From: Litchfieldella anticariensis FP35 = DSM 16096
Lineage (GTDB): Bacteria > Pseudomonadota > Gammaproteobacteria > Pseudomonadales > Halomonadaceae
DNA: 64,000 nucleotides
Assembly: GCF_000409775.1 (NCBI RefSeq)
Contig: NZ_KE332392.1
Span: 38,410 to 102,409 of the forward strand
Direction of reading: 5' to 3'
Below the pieces are notes generated by a model. It saw only the letters and a list, made by a program, of their open reading frames with translations. It did no database searches and had not been told where the DNA came from. The position numbers and the translations under genes were made by a program. Positions 44,145-53,581 of the stretch are shown here, piece by piece; the first letter of the stretch is position 1, and the number at the start of each line of letters is the position of its first letter.

Positions 44145-44930
44145 ATGAGCAATGACAGTCTCTTGTACGAAGAGAAGAATGGCGTGGCCTGGATCGGTTT
44201 CAACCGTCCTCAAAGCCGTAACGCCATGACCTGGGCCATGTACGACGCGCTCGAAGAACGCTGCGATCGACTTGTCGAGGACGATGGCGTTCACGCCGTG
44301 GTGCTCTATGGCGTCGGTGGCGAAGCCTTCGTGGCAGGCACCGACATTACCCAGTTCACCCACTTCTCGGAGCCGCATGATGCCATCGACTACGAGCGGC
44401 GCATCGATCAGGTCGTCGGTAAGCTCGAATCGCTCGACAAACCCACCATCGCGCTGATCGAAGGGGCCTGTGTCGGCGGCGGCGCGGCGCTGGCCATGGT
44501 CTGCGACTTCCGCTACTGCACACCGTCGATGAAGTTCGGCGTACCCATCGCCCGGACCCTCGGCAATACCTTGTCGATCACCAATGTCTCGCGGCTGGTC
44601 GACATGATCGGCATCGCCCGCACCAAGGAAGTACTGATGATGGCCAAGCTGTTCGGCGCTGACGAGGCGCATCGGATCGGTCTGGTCAACGGGGTCTTCT
44701 CAGCGCAGACAATCGAGGACGAGGTGTCCGCCATCGCTGCCGAATTCGCCAAGCGTGCTCCGCTGACGGTTCAGGCCAGCAAGGCGTTGGTGGGGCGGGT
44801 TCAAGCCCATCGCAGAGCGGCTTTCGACGCCAGCGACGACTGGGTCACGACCTGCTACATGAGCCGGGATTTCAAGGCGGCCGTCGACAAGTTCGTCAAC
44901 AAGACGACGTTCGAATGGGCGGGAAACTAA
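44145..44930 (+). CDS. Crotonase-fold protein lacking both hydratase glutamates
   Basis: A 261-residue enoyl-CoA hydratase/isomerase-superfamily protein. The oxyanion-hole segments are present: FVAGTDI (about 62-68) and CVGGGAALAMVCD (109-121). Aligning with classical hydratase by eye, the catalytic Glu after GGG-C is Ala115, and the Glu of the FGQPE motif is Ile135 (FGVPI). A canonical hydration is therefore unlikely. Other crotonase chemistry (isomerisation, C-C cleavage, decarboxylation, dehalogenation or hydrolysis of a CoA ester) is more plausible. It sits between TRAP genes and a CoA-transferase, so its substrate should be the CoA thioester of the imported acid. Confidence 0.88.
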   Translation: MSNDSLLYEEKNGVAWIGFNRPQSRNAMTWAMYDALEERCDRLVEDDGVHAVVLYGVGGEAFVAGTDITQFTHFSEPHDAIDYERRIDQVVGKLESLDKPTIALIEGACVGGGAALAMVCDFRYCTPSMKFGVPIARTLGNTLSITNVSRLVDMIGIARTKEVLMMAKLFGADEAHRIGLVNGVFSAQTIEDEVSAIAAEFAKRAPLTVQASKALVGRVQAHRRAAFDASDDWVTTCYMSRDFKAAVDKFVNKTTFEWAGN

Positions 44931-44953
44931 TATACGACATCGAGAATGAACGA

Positions 44954-46141
44954 ATGCTGCCACTCCAAAAGCTGAAAGTATTGGACGTCTCACAGATCAT
45001 GGCCGGCCCTTATTGCACCATGGTGCTGGCTGATATGGGCGCGGACGTCATCAAGGTCGAGAAGCTCAAGGGCGGTGACGACAGTCGCCAGATGGGGCCT
45101 TACGTCAATGATGAGTCGACCTGCTTCTCGCAGATCAACCGCAACAAGAAAAGCATCTCGCTCAATCTTAAGGACGAGCGGGCCCGCGAGATATTCTACC
45201 GTCTGGCCGCCGATGCGGATGTGGTCGTCGAGAATTACCGGCCGGGTGTCACCCAGTCGCTCAAGATCGACTACGAGACACTCAAGGAGATCAATCCAGG
45301 CATCATCTACTGCTCGATCTCCGGTTACGGACAAACCGGCCCTTATAGCCACCGGGGTGGTTTCGATCTGGTTGCCCAGGGGATGACCGGACTGATGTCG
45401 ATGACCGGTGAGAAGGGCGGGCGTCCGCTGAAGACCGGCATTGCCGTGTATGACATTGGTGCGGGTATCACGGCGGTCTATTCCATCCTCGCGGCCTATA
45501 TTCACAAGATGACTAGTGGCGAAGGGCAGCACATCGACATTGCCATTGCCGAGTGCGGACTCCCCTGGTTCACCTGGGAAGCAGCGGCCTACTTTGCCGA
45601 GGGCAAGGTGCCCGAGCCAACCGGTTGGCGACATCGCGTTTCCGCTCCCTATCAGGCGATCAAGGCACGCGATGGCTACCTGATGCTTGGCTGCGCCAAC
45701 CAGCGTACCTGGGAGCGTTTCTGCCAGGACGTGCTCGAACGCGAAGACTTGCTTGCCGATGAACGGTTCCTGACCAATTTCGACCGCGGCCAGCATGTCG
45801 AGGAACTGGAGGCGCTGCTCGAATCGATCATGGCCGAGCGGGATACGGCGTACTGGCTGGAACGTTGCGACAAGGCCGGTGTCCCGGCGGGTCCGATCAA
45901 CGACTTCGCCGAGGCCATGCAGGACGAGCACTATCTGGCGCGTGGCATGGTGCAGGAGATGGAGCATCCGGTGATTGGCAGGATGAAGACCATTGGCTTC
46001 CCCAGCAAGTTCTCGGCGACGCCGTCGCAGATTCGCAGTCCCGCGCCATTGTTCGCTCAGCATACCGATGAAGTGTTGCTGGAGCTGGGGCTTTCAAGGG
46101 ATGAGCTAGGAGCCTTGCGCGCGGATGGTTGCATCAAGTAA
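44954..46141 (+). CDS. Class III CoA-transferase (CaiB/BaiF family)
   Basis: A 395-residue formyl-CoA transferase-type enzyme. Key elements are MAGPYCTMVLADMGADVIKVE (about 16-36), the catalytic Asp167 in AVYDIGAG and DLVAQGMTGLMSMTG. It swaps CoA between acids, activating the imported acid before the crotonase-fold step. Substrate choice cannot be read from sequence; relatives act on formate/oxalate, carnitine, mesaconate, itaconate and benzylsuccinate. RBS is weak. ATG 44954 is chosen; 13 earlier codons are open. Confidence 0.9.
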   Translation: MLPLQKLKVLDVSQIMAGPYCTMVLADMGADVIKVEKLKGGDDSRQMGPYVNDESTCFSQINRNKKSISLNLKDERAREIFYRLAADADVVVENYRPGVTQSLKIDYETLKEINPGIIYCSISGYGQTGPYSHRGGFDLVAQGMTGLMSMTGEKGGRPLKTGIAVYDIGAGITAVYSILAAYIHKMTSGEGQHIDIAIAECGLPWFTWEAAAYFAEGKVPEPTGWRHRVSAPYQAIKARDGYLMLGCANQRTWERFCQDVLEREDLLADERFLTNFDRGQHVEELEALLESIMAERDTAYWLERCDKAGVPAGPINDFAEAMQDEHYLARGMVQEMEHPVIGRMKTIGFPSKFSATPSQIRSPAPLFAQHTDEVLLELGLSRDELGALRADGCIK

Positions 46142-46159
46142 CGCTTTTTTTAAACGAAT

Positions 46160-46175
46160 ATATTGAATTCATTAT
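46160..46175. promoter_or_regulatory. Candidate GntR operator, site C
   Basis: ATATTGAATTCATTAT contains TGAATTCA (46164-46171) with A/T flanks like sites A and B. It lies 23 bp before the aminotransferase ATG and so may control an internal promoter. Confidence 0.6.
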
Positions 46176-46198
46176 CAAAAATACAAAGAGGCGCTTCC

Positions 46199-47407
46199 AT
46201 GCTGAAACTCGACTTTCATCCGTCCGGCCGCCACTTCCTGCAAATTCCCGGCCCCTCGCCTGTACCGGATCGTATCCTGCGTGCCATGAGCCTGCCGACC
46301 ATTGACCATCGGGGACCGGAATTCGGTGCTCTTGGATTGGCGTTGCTGGACAAGATCAAGCGGATCTTCAAGACCGAAAGCCCGGTGATCATCTACCCGG
46401 CTTCCGGTACCGGTGCCTGGGAAGCGGCGCTTTCCAATACCCTTTCACCCGGTGACAAGGTGTTGATGTTCGAGACCGGCCATTTCGCCACCCTGTGGCA
46501 CAAGATGGCGCGTCGCCTGGGACTCGAGCCGGAATTCATCGGTCTGCCGGGGTATGAAGGGTGGCGCCACGGGGTCCAGGCTGACATGATCGAGTCACGT
46601 CTCAAGGACGATGTTCGCCACGAGATCAAGGCGGTCTGTGTGGTGCACAACGAAACTTCCACCGGTGTGACCAGCGATATCGCCGCGGTGCGCCGGGCCA
46701 TCGATGCCGCCGGGCATCCGGCGCTACTCATCGTTGACACCATTTCCGGCCTGGCTTGCGCTGATTATCGCCACGACGAGTGGGGCGTCGACGTCACCGT
46801 ATCCGGTTCGCAGAAGGGGCTCATGCTGCCGCCGGGGATCAGCTTCAATGCGCTTTCCGACAAGGCGATCGCTGTTAGCCAGAAGGCACGACTGCCCAAG
46901 AGTTTCTGGGCCTGGGACGAGATTCTCGAGGCCAACAAGAACGGCTACTGGCCTTATACCCCCAATACCAATCTACTTTACGGCCTCAACGAGGCGCTCG
47001 ACATGCTACTCGAAGAGGGCTTCGATCATGTGCTCGAACGCCATCAGCGTTGGGCGGCCGGGGTGCGTACCGCCGTGGAGGCATGGGGGCTCGAGATCCA
47101 GTGCCAGGATCCAACGGTCTACTCACCGGTATTGACCGGCGTGGTAATGCCAGAAGGAATCGATGCCGATGAGGTGCGACGGATCATCTACGAACGCTTC
47201 GATCTGTCGCTGGGCATGGGGCTCGGCAAGGCCAAAGGCAAGATGTTCCGCATTGGCCATCTGGGAGATTGCAATGACCTGACACTGATCGCCACCCTCG
47301 GCGGCTGTGAAGCTGGCATGAAGCTCGCCGGGGTGGCGCTCAAGGGCAGTGGGGTGACCGCTGCACTTGACTATTTCGCCAATCACCCGCTCAAGGGCGA
47401 CAACTGA
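46199..47407 (+). CDS. Class V aminotransferase (serine/alanine-glyoxylate type)
   Basis: A 402-residue PLP enzyme with fold type I features: LQIPGPSPVPDRILRAMS, the phosphate-binding YPASGTGAWEAALSN, and VDTISGLACADYRHDEWGVDV. The PLP Lys206 is in SGSQKGLMLPPG. Members transfer the amino group of serine, alanine or aspartate to glyoxylate, giving glycine. This fits a product of glycolate oxidation or of the preceding CoA-ester cleavage. GAGG precedes ATG 46199, and site C lies just upstream. Confidence 0.88.
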   Translation: MLKLDFHPSGRHFLQIPGPSPVPDRILRAMSLPTIDHRGPEFGALGLALLDKIKRIFKTESPVIIYPASGTGAWEAALSNTLSPGDKVLMFETGHFATLWHKMARRLGLEPEFIGLPGYEGWRHGVQADMIESRLKDDVRHEIKAVCVVHNETSTGVTSDIAAVRRAIDAAGHPALLIVDTISGLACADYRHDEWGVDVTVSGSQKGLMLPPGISFNALSDKAIAVSQKARLPKSFWAWDEILEANKNGYWPYTPNTNLLYGLNEALDMLLEEGFDHVLERHQRWAAGVRTAVEAWGLEIQCQDPTVYSPVLTGVVMPEGIDADEVRRIIYERFDLSLGMGLGKAKGKMFRIGHLGDCNDLTLIATLGGCEAGMKLAGVALKGSGVTAALDYFANHPLKGDN

Positions 47408-47445
47408 TCCGCCGGTACCGTGCTAGGTATGGCTAAGGAGGAACA

Positions 47446-50442
47446 ATGACGTCCTTGACTGATAACCACCACGCGCGAGATGCCAGGATCAAGCCAGTGA
47501 CCGAGATGGAAGCCCGGCTCAAGCGGGAACTGGCCGGTGACGTGCTGTTCGATCATGCCTCGCGGGGGCGCTACTCGACGGACGCATCGATCTACCAGAT
47601 TACACCGGTTGGCGTGGTGATTCCCCGTCATCAACGGGATCTGGGGCTTGCCCTGGAGATCGCCAGGGATGCAGGGGTGCCCGTACTGGCGCGTGGCGCT
47701 GGTACCAGCCAGTGTGGCCAGACGGTCGGCGAGGCGCTGGTGATCGACACCACGCGCCATCTCAATGGCGTGGTCGAGTTCGATGCCGAAGCACGTACCG
47801 TGGTGGTCGAACCGGGTATCGTGCTCGATCACCTCAATGCCTGGCTCAAGCCCCATGGGCTTTGGTACCCGGTGGATGTTTCCACCAGTGCTCAATGCAC
47901 CATCGGTGGCATGGCCGGCAATAACTCCTGCGGCTCACGTTCGATCCGTTACGGCAATATGGTGCACAACGTGCTCGGCGTGGATGCCGTACTGCCCGAT
48001 GGTAACGAGGTGGGCTTCGGCTTCGTCGACGAACTGGCCGAAGGGAGCAAGGCGCGTCATTTGGCCGACCGGGTTCGGGCGATTGCCGAGCGTGTGGGTC
48101 CCGAGATTCGCGAGCATTTCCCCAAGGTGCTGCGCCGCGTCGGTGGCTATAACCTGGATCTGTTCGATTGCCAGAACCCCAAGCCCTACGACCCGGATGG
48201 CCGGGCCAACCTGGCGCACCTGCTGGTCGGTTCCGAGGGCACGCTAGGGGTGAGTCGACGGATCAAGCTGCGGCTCTCACCTCTTCCCAAGCACAAGGTA
48301 CTGGGAGTGGTGAATTTCCCCACTTTCTACCAGGCCATGGATGTCACGCAGCATATCGTCAAGCTCGATCCTTCCGCCGTGGAGTTGGTCGACCGCACCA
48401 TGATCGATCTTTCACTGGAGAATCCGGCCTTTCGTCCGGTGATCGAGAAGGCCTTGATCGGTCGGCCCGACGCGGTGCTGCTGGTGGAGTTTGCAGGGCA
48501 GGATCGCGATGCCCAGCTTCAAGCGTTATCCCGTCTCAATGAGCTAATGGCCGATCTGGGCCTGCCGGGCTCTGTGGTCGACATGCCCGAGCCAGCCGAG
48601 CAGGCAGCATTGTGGAACGTGCGCAAGGCGGGACTCAACATCATGATGAGCATGAAGGGGGATGGCAAGCCGGTCTCCTTCATCGAGGACTGCGCAGTAC
48701 CGCTTGAACATCTCGCTGAGTATACCGACAAGCTGACCCAGGTATTCCACCGCTACGGTACCGAAGGCACCTGGTATGCCCACGCCAGTGTGGGGACACT
48801 GCATGTACGTCCCATTCTCGATATGCGCCGCGACGGTGCGGAGAAGATGCGCGAGATCGCTGAGCAGGCCTCAGCACTCGTGCGGGAGTACAAAGGGGCC
48901 TATTCCGGCGAGCACGGCGATGGTCTGTGTCGAGGCGAATGGGTGGCCTGGCAGTTCGGCGAGACGATCAATGATGCCTTCCGGGAGATCAAGGCGCTCT
49001 TCGACCCGGAAAACCGCTTCAATCCGGGCAAGATCGTCGACACGCCGCAGATGGACGACGATCGCTATTTTCGTTTTCCCCGGCATTACAAGACGATTCC
49101 GTTGACGCCCGTATTCGACTGGTCGGCGTGGAACGTCAAACGCGATCCACTCACCGGCGAACAGAGTGCACCGGGCAGCGCTGGCGATCCCACCCATGGC
49201 CTGGCCATGGCAGTGGAGATGTGCAACAACAACGGCCATTGCCGCAAGTTCGATGCCGGTACCATGTGCCCCAGCTATCGGATCACCAAGGAGGAGCAGC
49301 ACCTGACCCGCGGCCGAGCCAATACCTTGCGCCTGGTGCTTTCCGGTCAGCTGGGCGAGGAGGGGTTGGCCGGTGACGATGTGAAGGAGGTGCTGGATCT
49401 GTGTGTGTCCTGCAAGGGTTGCAAGCGCGACTGCCCGACGGGCGTCGACATGGCCAAGTTCAAGATCGAGGCGCGGGCCGCTCGAGTGAGCGCCAAGGGG
49501 TTGTCACTGCGCGATCGCTTCGTCGGTGAACTGCCGCGCTATGCGCCTTGGGCCTCACGCTTTTCGAGCTTGGTGAACGCCACGGAGCGGGTGCCGTTCA
49601 TTGCCAGCCGCATCAAGCGGGGGTTGGGTCTTGCTCCACAGCGTACCTTGCCGACCTTCCATGGCAATTTCCTGGGTGAGTCACATGCTACTCAGGGCAA
49701 CACCACCCGTGAGGTGATGCTGTTCGTCGATACCTTCAACAACTATATGGAGGGCGATAATGCACGAGCAGCCAAGCGTGTGCTCGAGGCTGCCGGTTAC
49801 CGTGTACATCTCAATGTCCGAAAGGGAGAGCGACCACTGTGCTGTGGACGCACCTATCTCTCCTCGGGCCAGTTCGACAGGGCAAAGAGGGAGGCACGTC
49901 GCACGCTGGACCACCTGATGCCCTATGTGGATCGTGGTGTGGCCATCGTCGGGCTCGAGCCATCGTGTCTGCTCACCATGCGCGACGAGTTCCTGCAGTA
50001 CGGGTTCGGCGATGAAGCCAAGAGACTGTCGGACGCGGCCTACCTGTTCGAGGAATTCCTGGTCAAGGCACGAGCCGCCGATGAGTTGCCCTTGGAACTC
50101 AAGCCAGTTGGGCACAGGCGTGCCATGCTGCATGGGCACTGCCATCAGAAGGCCTTCGATGCCGTGCGCCCTGTCGAGCAGGTATTGAGATGGATTCCTG
50201 GCCTCGAGGTCACGACCATCGAATCCTCCTGCTGTGGCATGGCGGGCAGCTTCGGCTATGAGGTCGAACACTACGAAGCCTCCATGCAGATGGCCGAGCT
50301 GTCGCTCCTGCCGGCGATTCGTGAGTCGGACAACGACGCTGTGCTGGTGGCCGACGGGACCAGCTGTCGGCACCAAATTCATGATGGTAGTGGCCGCGAG
50401 GCGATTCACGTGGCCAGGCTCCTGGAGCAGGCGTTGGCTTGA
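47446..50442 (+). CDS. FAD- and Fe-S-containing 2-hydroxyacid dehydrogenase (YdiJ-like fusion)
   Basis: A 998-residue protein fusing a GlcD-type FAD module (LARGAGTSQCG at 81-91) to a GlcF-type iron-sulfur module. The clusters include Cys593-NNNGHC with MCPSY, and Cys653-VSCKGCKRDCPTG; two CCG motifs follow at about residues 799 and 928 (CCGRTYL, CCGMAGS). The length and order match YdiJ, recently reported as a D-2-hydroxyglutarate dehydrogenase. It probably oxidises a D-2-hydroxyacid and feeds electrons to an unidentified carrier. It is the longest gene in the window and lies between the aminotransferase and threonine aldolase. Confidence 0.9.
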   Translation: MTSLTDNHHARDARIKPVTEMEARLKRELAGDVLFDHASRGRYSTDASIYQITPVGVVIPRHQRDLGLALEIARDAGVPVLARGAGTSQCGQTVGEALVIDTTRHLNGVVEFDAEARTVVVEPGIVLDHLNAWLKPHGLWYPVDVSTSAQCTIGGMAGNNSCGSRSIRYGNMVHNVLGVDAVLPDGNEVGFGFVDELAEGSKARHLADRVRAIAERVGPEIREHFPKVLRRVGGYNLDLFDCQNPKPYDPDGRANLAHLLVGSEGTLGVSRRIKLRLSPLPKHKVLGVVNFPTFYQAMDVTQHIVKLDPSAVELVDRTMIDLSLENPAFRPVIEKALIGRPDAVLLVEFAGQDRDAQLQALSRLNELMADLGLPGSVVDMPEPAEQAALWNVRKAGLNIMMSMKGDGKPVSFIEDCAVPLEHLAEYTDKLTQVFHRYGTEGTWYAHASVGTLHVRPILDMRRDGAEKMREIAEQASALVREYKGAYSGEHGDGLCRGEWVAWQFGETINDAFREIKALFDPENRFNPGKIVDTPQMDDDRYFRFPRHYKTIPLTPVFDWSAWNVKRDPLTGEQSAPGSAGDPTHGLAMAVEMCNNNGHCRKFDAGTMCPSYRITKEEQHLTRGRANTLRLVLSGQLGEEGLAGDDVKEVLDLCVSCKGCKRDCPTGVDMAKFKIEARAARVSAKGLSLRDRFVGELPRYAPWASRFSSLVNATERVPFIASRIKRGLGLAPQRTLPTFHGNFLGESHATQGNTTREVMLFVDTFNNYMEGDNARAAKRVLEAAGYRVHLNVRKGERPLCCGRTYLSSGQFDRAKREARRTLDHLMPYVDRGVAIVGLEPSCLLTMRDEFLQYGFGDEAKRLSDAAYLFEEFLVKARAADELPLELKPVGHRRAMLHGHCHQKAFDAVRPVEQVLRWIPGLEVTTIESSCCGMAGSFGYEVEHYEASMQMAELSLLPAIRESDNDAVLVADGTSCRHQIHDGSGREAIHVARLLEQALA

Positions 50443-50470
50443 ACCATGGTCCATTGTTGGGAAGGGGCTT

Positions 50471-50498
50471 GAGAGGGTCGCAAGGCTCTCTCTTTTTT
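50471..50498 (+). terminator. Intrinsic terminator candidate after the 998-residue dehydrogenase
   Basis: GAGAG pairs with CTCTC around GGTCGCAAGG, and TTTTTT follows. The stem is short. It would separate this gene from the threonine aldolase 68 bp downstream. Confidence 0.55.
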
Positions 50499-50566
50499 AT
50501 TGGCATGACGTTTCTATCGGCACGACGAGGCCTCGGCAAGGGGCGCCGGAGATTTGGGATGACAAC

Positions 50567-51583
50567 ATGATGATCGATCTACGCAGCGATACCGTGACAC
50601 GGCCGACACCTGGCATGCGTGAGGCGATGCTCGACGCACCGGTAGGCGACGATGTGTGGGGTGACGACCCCAGTGTGGCAGCGCTCGAGGCTATACTCGC
50701 TGAACGCGCCGGCTACCCATCGGCGCTGTTCTTCCCTTCCGGCACACAGAGCAACCTGGCGGCCTTGATGTCGCATTGTGGGCGAGGCGATGAATTCATC
50801 GCCGGACAGTACTCGCACATCTACCGTGACGAGGGCGGAGGAGCGGCAGTACTCGGCGGCATCCAGCCGCAGCCCATCGAGCAGGACGCGAATGGCTGTC
50901 TACCACTCGATAAGGTGGAGGCGGCCGTCAAGGGCGAGGATATTCACCATGCCCGTACGCGGCTGATCGCCTTGGAGAATACCTTTCGCGGCAAGGTACT
51001 GTCTCAAGACCATGTCGAGCGCCTGGTGAATTTTGCCGCCGAACATGGCTTGGCGACACACCTGGATGGCGCCCGTCTGTTCAATGCTTGTGTCGAGACA
51101 GGACAGCCCTTGTCAGCCCTATGTACTGGATTCGATTCCGTATCGGTGTGTTTTTCAAAGGGACTGGGGGCACCGGTCGGTTCGCTATTGATGGGTGGCG
51201 AGGCATTCATTGCCCAAGCGCGTCGCTGGCGCAAGACATTGGGAGGTGGAATGCGCCAGGCCGGCATTCTGGCCGCCGGATGTCGCTATGCCTTGGAGCA
51301 TCAGGTCGAACGCCTTGCCGATGATCACCGCCATGCCCGGCTACTGGCTGAGGGGCTATCGCAGATCGACGAGGTCGAGGTGCTGGCCTGTGATACCAAT
51401 ATGGTTTTCATCGAGATTCCGGAGTGCCATCGAGAAGAACTGAAGATATTTCTTCAGATGCAGGGAGTGTTGATTGCGGTCTCGACACGCCTTCGCCTGG
51501 TGACCCACCTGGATGTCCGTGAGGACGATATCCGATACGTCATACGCTGCATAGGCGACTATTTTGCCGGGCAGCGAGTTTGA
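50567..51583 (+). CDS. ltaE: Low-specificity L-threonine aldolase
   Basis: A 338-residue PLP enzyme cleaving L-threonine or L-allo-threonine to glycine and acetaldehyde. It opens IDLRSDTVTRPTPGMREAM. The PLP Lys198 is in FSKGLGAPVGS, preceded by HLDGARLFNA. It is the glycine-producing partner that suits the aminotransferase upstream. ATG 50567 (or the adjacent ATG 50570) is the homology start; a longer frame reaching 50234 overlaps the previous gene and is spurious. RBS is weak. Confidence 0.9.
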   Translation: MMIDLRSDTVTRPTPGMREAMLDAPVGDDVWGDDPSVAALEAILAERAGYPSALFFPSGTQSNLAALMSHCGRGDEFIAGQYSHIYRDEGGGAAVLGGIQPQPIEQDANGCLPLDKVEAAVKGEDIHHARTRLIALENTFRGKVLSQDHVERLVNFAAEHGLATHLDGARLFNACVETGQPLSALCTGFDSVSVCFSKGLGAPVGSLLMGGEAFIAQARRWRKTLGGGMRQAGILAAGCRYALEHQVERLADDHRHARLLAEGLSQIDEVEVLACDTNMVFIEIPECHREELKIFLQMQGVLIAVSTRLRLVTHLDVREDDIRYVIRCIGDYFAGQRV

Positions 51584-51629
51584 GAGGAGGGTCGCAGAGA
51601 CTACGGCGATCTATCGAGATGGTGGTGCG

Positions 51630-51661
51630 CGATGCCCGCAGCCGTTCGGCCGCGGGCATCG
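51630..51661. terminator. Strong hairpin between convergent ltaE and lactate permease genes
   Basis: CGATGCCCGC and GCGGGCATCG are exact complements (51630-51639, 51652-51661) and enclose a further GCCG/CGGC stem. With no U-run it is likely a shared 3'-end structure for both genes. Confidence 0.6.
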
Positions 51662-51676
51662 AGGCCGTGAGCCATC

Positions 51677-53377
51677 TCAGCCCAACTGCATCAGGGCATC
51701 GCTGATGCCAAACCCATAGAAGGCGATCAACGCAATGATGCCGGTGAAGATGACGTAATAGAGCGTCGGCAGGATGGTCTTGCGCAACGTCGTTCCCTCA
51801 CGTCCCAACAGGCCAACTGTCGCCGAGGCCGCCACCACGTTGTGGATGGCGATCATGTTGCCCGCCGCGGCACCTACCGCCTGTAGAGCTACCATCATTG
51901 CCGTGGACAGCCCGAGTTGCTGGGCCACGTTGAACTGGAAGTCGGACAGCATCAGGTTGGACACGGTGTTGGAGCCAGCAATGAAGGCACCCAAACCGCC
52001 CACGGCCGGGGCGAAGAACGGGTAGATGCTGCCTACGCTATCCGCCACGGCTTGTGCCATGGCCACTGGCATGGATACCAGGTCGGCGGCATTGATGCCC
52101 GAGTTGATCAGGATCCGCACCATGGGGATGGTGAAGATCAGCACGAAACCAGCACCAAGAATGGTCTTGGTCGACTCGCCAAAGGCCTCCTTGACTTCGC
52201 CCGTGCGCATGCGGTGCAGACCGATGGTCAGCAGCACCACGATCAGCAGGATACCGCCTGGCAGATAGAGGGGTTCGATACTGCCGGATACTCCGGCTTC
52301 GCCGAGGATATTGCTCCAGCCAACACTCAATGAGGTCAGCGCGCTCTTCACCGGTTCCACGGTGCGTGAGATCACCAGCAGCACCGCCAGCAACACGTAG
52401 GGAACCCAGCCCATGAAGGTCGAGATGGGAGCCTTGCCGACGACCTCGTCCATCTTGATCTCGAGCTTGCCGATCCATTCGTCCGGCCAGGACGTGCTTT
52501 CCGGGAAATCCCAGACATCCTTGGGTATCAGGAAACCCTTGCGCGCTGCCGGCACGACGATGGCCAGGCCAACCATAGCGCCGATCATCGACGGGAATTC
52601 CGGTCCCAACAGTACCCCTGCCAGCATGTAGGGCACCACGAAGCAGATGCCGGCAAAGATCGCGAACGGTGCGATCGACAGGCCTTCCTTCCAGGAGCGG
52701 TTGGCCCCGAAGAAGCGCACCATGATCAGCACCAGGATCAACGGCATCAGAATGCCCACGATGCCGTGCACGATGGCCACTTCCGCAGCGATCAAACGGA
52801 AGTACTCCAGCCATGAGGCGCCTCCGGCCGTCAGTTGCTCGGTGATGCCGGCTTGATTGATGCCACCCGAGACACCAACCACGATCGGCGTGCCCACGGC
52901 GCCGAACGACACCGGTGTGGATTGGATCATCATACCCACCACCACGGCAGCCAGTGCCGGGAAGCCCAGCGCCACCATCAAGGGAGCAGCCACCGCCGCT
53001 GGCGTTCCGAAGCCCGAGGCCCCTTCGATAAAACAGCCGAACAGCCAGGCAACGATGATCGCTTGTACGCGCCGGTCGGGGCTGATGCCCGAGAAACCAT
53101 TGCGAATCGCCTTGATGCCACCGGAGTGCTTCAAGGTGTTGAGCAGCAGAATGGCGCCGAAAATGATCCACAGGATCGATACCGTGAGGATCAAGCCTTG
53201 GAAGGTCGAAGCAACGACCCGATTGAAACTCATCTCCCAGCCGAACAAGGCGATTAGTGCGGTGACGATGAACACGATGGGCATGGCCACCTTGGCGGCC
53301 ATACGAAACCCGATCAACAGCACGCCTGCCAACACCAATGGCAGGAAGGCGAGCAGTGGGAGCAACGTGGAATCCAT
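51677..53377 (-). CDS. lctP: L-lactate permease family transporter (LctP)
   Basis: A 566-residue inner-membrane permease with about 12-14 helices. The family signature regions are [21 protein letters not shown] (about residues 110-130), [19 protein letters not shown] and [15 protein letters not shown]. It imports L-lactate, D-lactate or glycolate with protons. It faces threonine aldolase and lies at the end of the acid island. An LldR-like palindrome 84 bp upstream of its start points to lactate-type GntR control. AGAGGACG precedes ATG 53377. Confidence 0.92.
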   Translation of the reverse strand: MDSTLLPLLAFLPLVLAGVLLIGFRMAAKVAMPIVFIVTALIALFGWEMSFNRVVASTFQGLILTVSILWIIFGAILLLNTLKHSGGIKAIRNGFSGISPDRRVQAIIVAWLFGCFIEGASGFGTPAAVAAPLMVALGFPALAAVVVGMMIQSTPVSFGAVGTPIVVGVSGGINQAGITEQLTAGGASWLEYFRLIAAEVAIVHGIVGILMPLILVLIMVRFFGANRSWKEGLSIAPFAIFAGICFVVPYMLAGVLLGPEFPSMIGAMVGLAIVVPAARKGFLIPKDVWDFPESTSWPDEWIGKLEIKMDEVVGKAPISTFMGWVPYVLLAVLLVISRTVEPVKSALTSLSVGWSNILGEAGVSGSIEPLYLPGGILLIVVLLTIGLHRMRTGEVKEAFGESTKTILGAGFVLIFTIPMVRILINSGINAADLVSMPVAMAQAVADSVGSIYPFFAPAVGGLGAFIAGSNTVSNLMLSDFQFNVAQQLGLSTAMMVALQAVGAAAGNMIAIHNVVAASATVGLLGREGTTLRKTILPTLYYVIFTGIIALIAFYGFGISDALMQLG

Positions 53378-53460
53378 GAAACGAACGTCCTCTTGTCGTT
53401 ATCAGCGAGTGTTTAGCGAGAGCACGATAATCGGAGTAGCCTAGGCTTGGCTATATCTGG

Positions 53461-53481
53461 ATAATTGGTATTACCAATTAT
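53461..53481. promoter_or_regulatory. LldR-like operator upstream of lctP
   Basis: A perfect 21-bp palindrome centred on T53471. Its core AATTGGTATTACCAATT contains TGGTATTACCA, the GntR/FadR half-site layout. From memory it closely resembles the Escherichia coli LldR operator AATTGGCCCTACCAATT. No LldR gene is in the window. Confidence 0.8.
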
Positions 53482-53581
53482 GAATTATTCGGAAAATATG
53501 GGATAACTCGTTATATTTAAAATGCTTTCATGCGTACATGGGGCTGAGAAACGAGGTGAATGAAAGAGCGGAGTTCGACTA

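Noticed and set aside
50234..50566. 111-codon upstream extension of threonine aldolase
   Set aside because: It overlaps the coding end of the YdiJ-like gene in another frame; aldolase homology starts at 50567.
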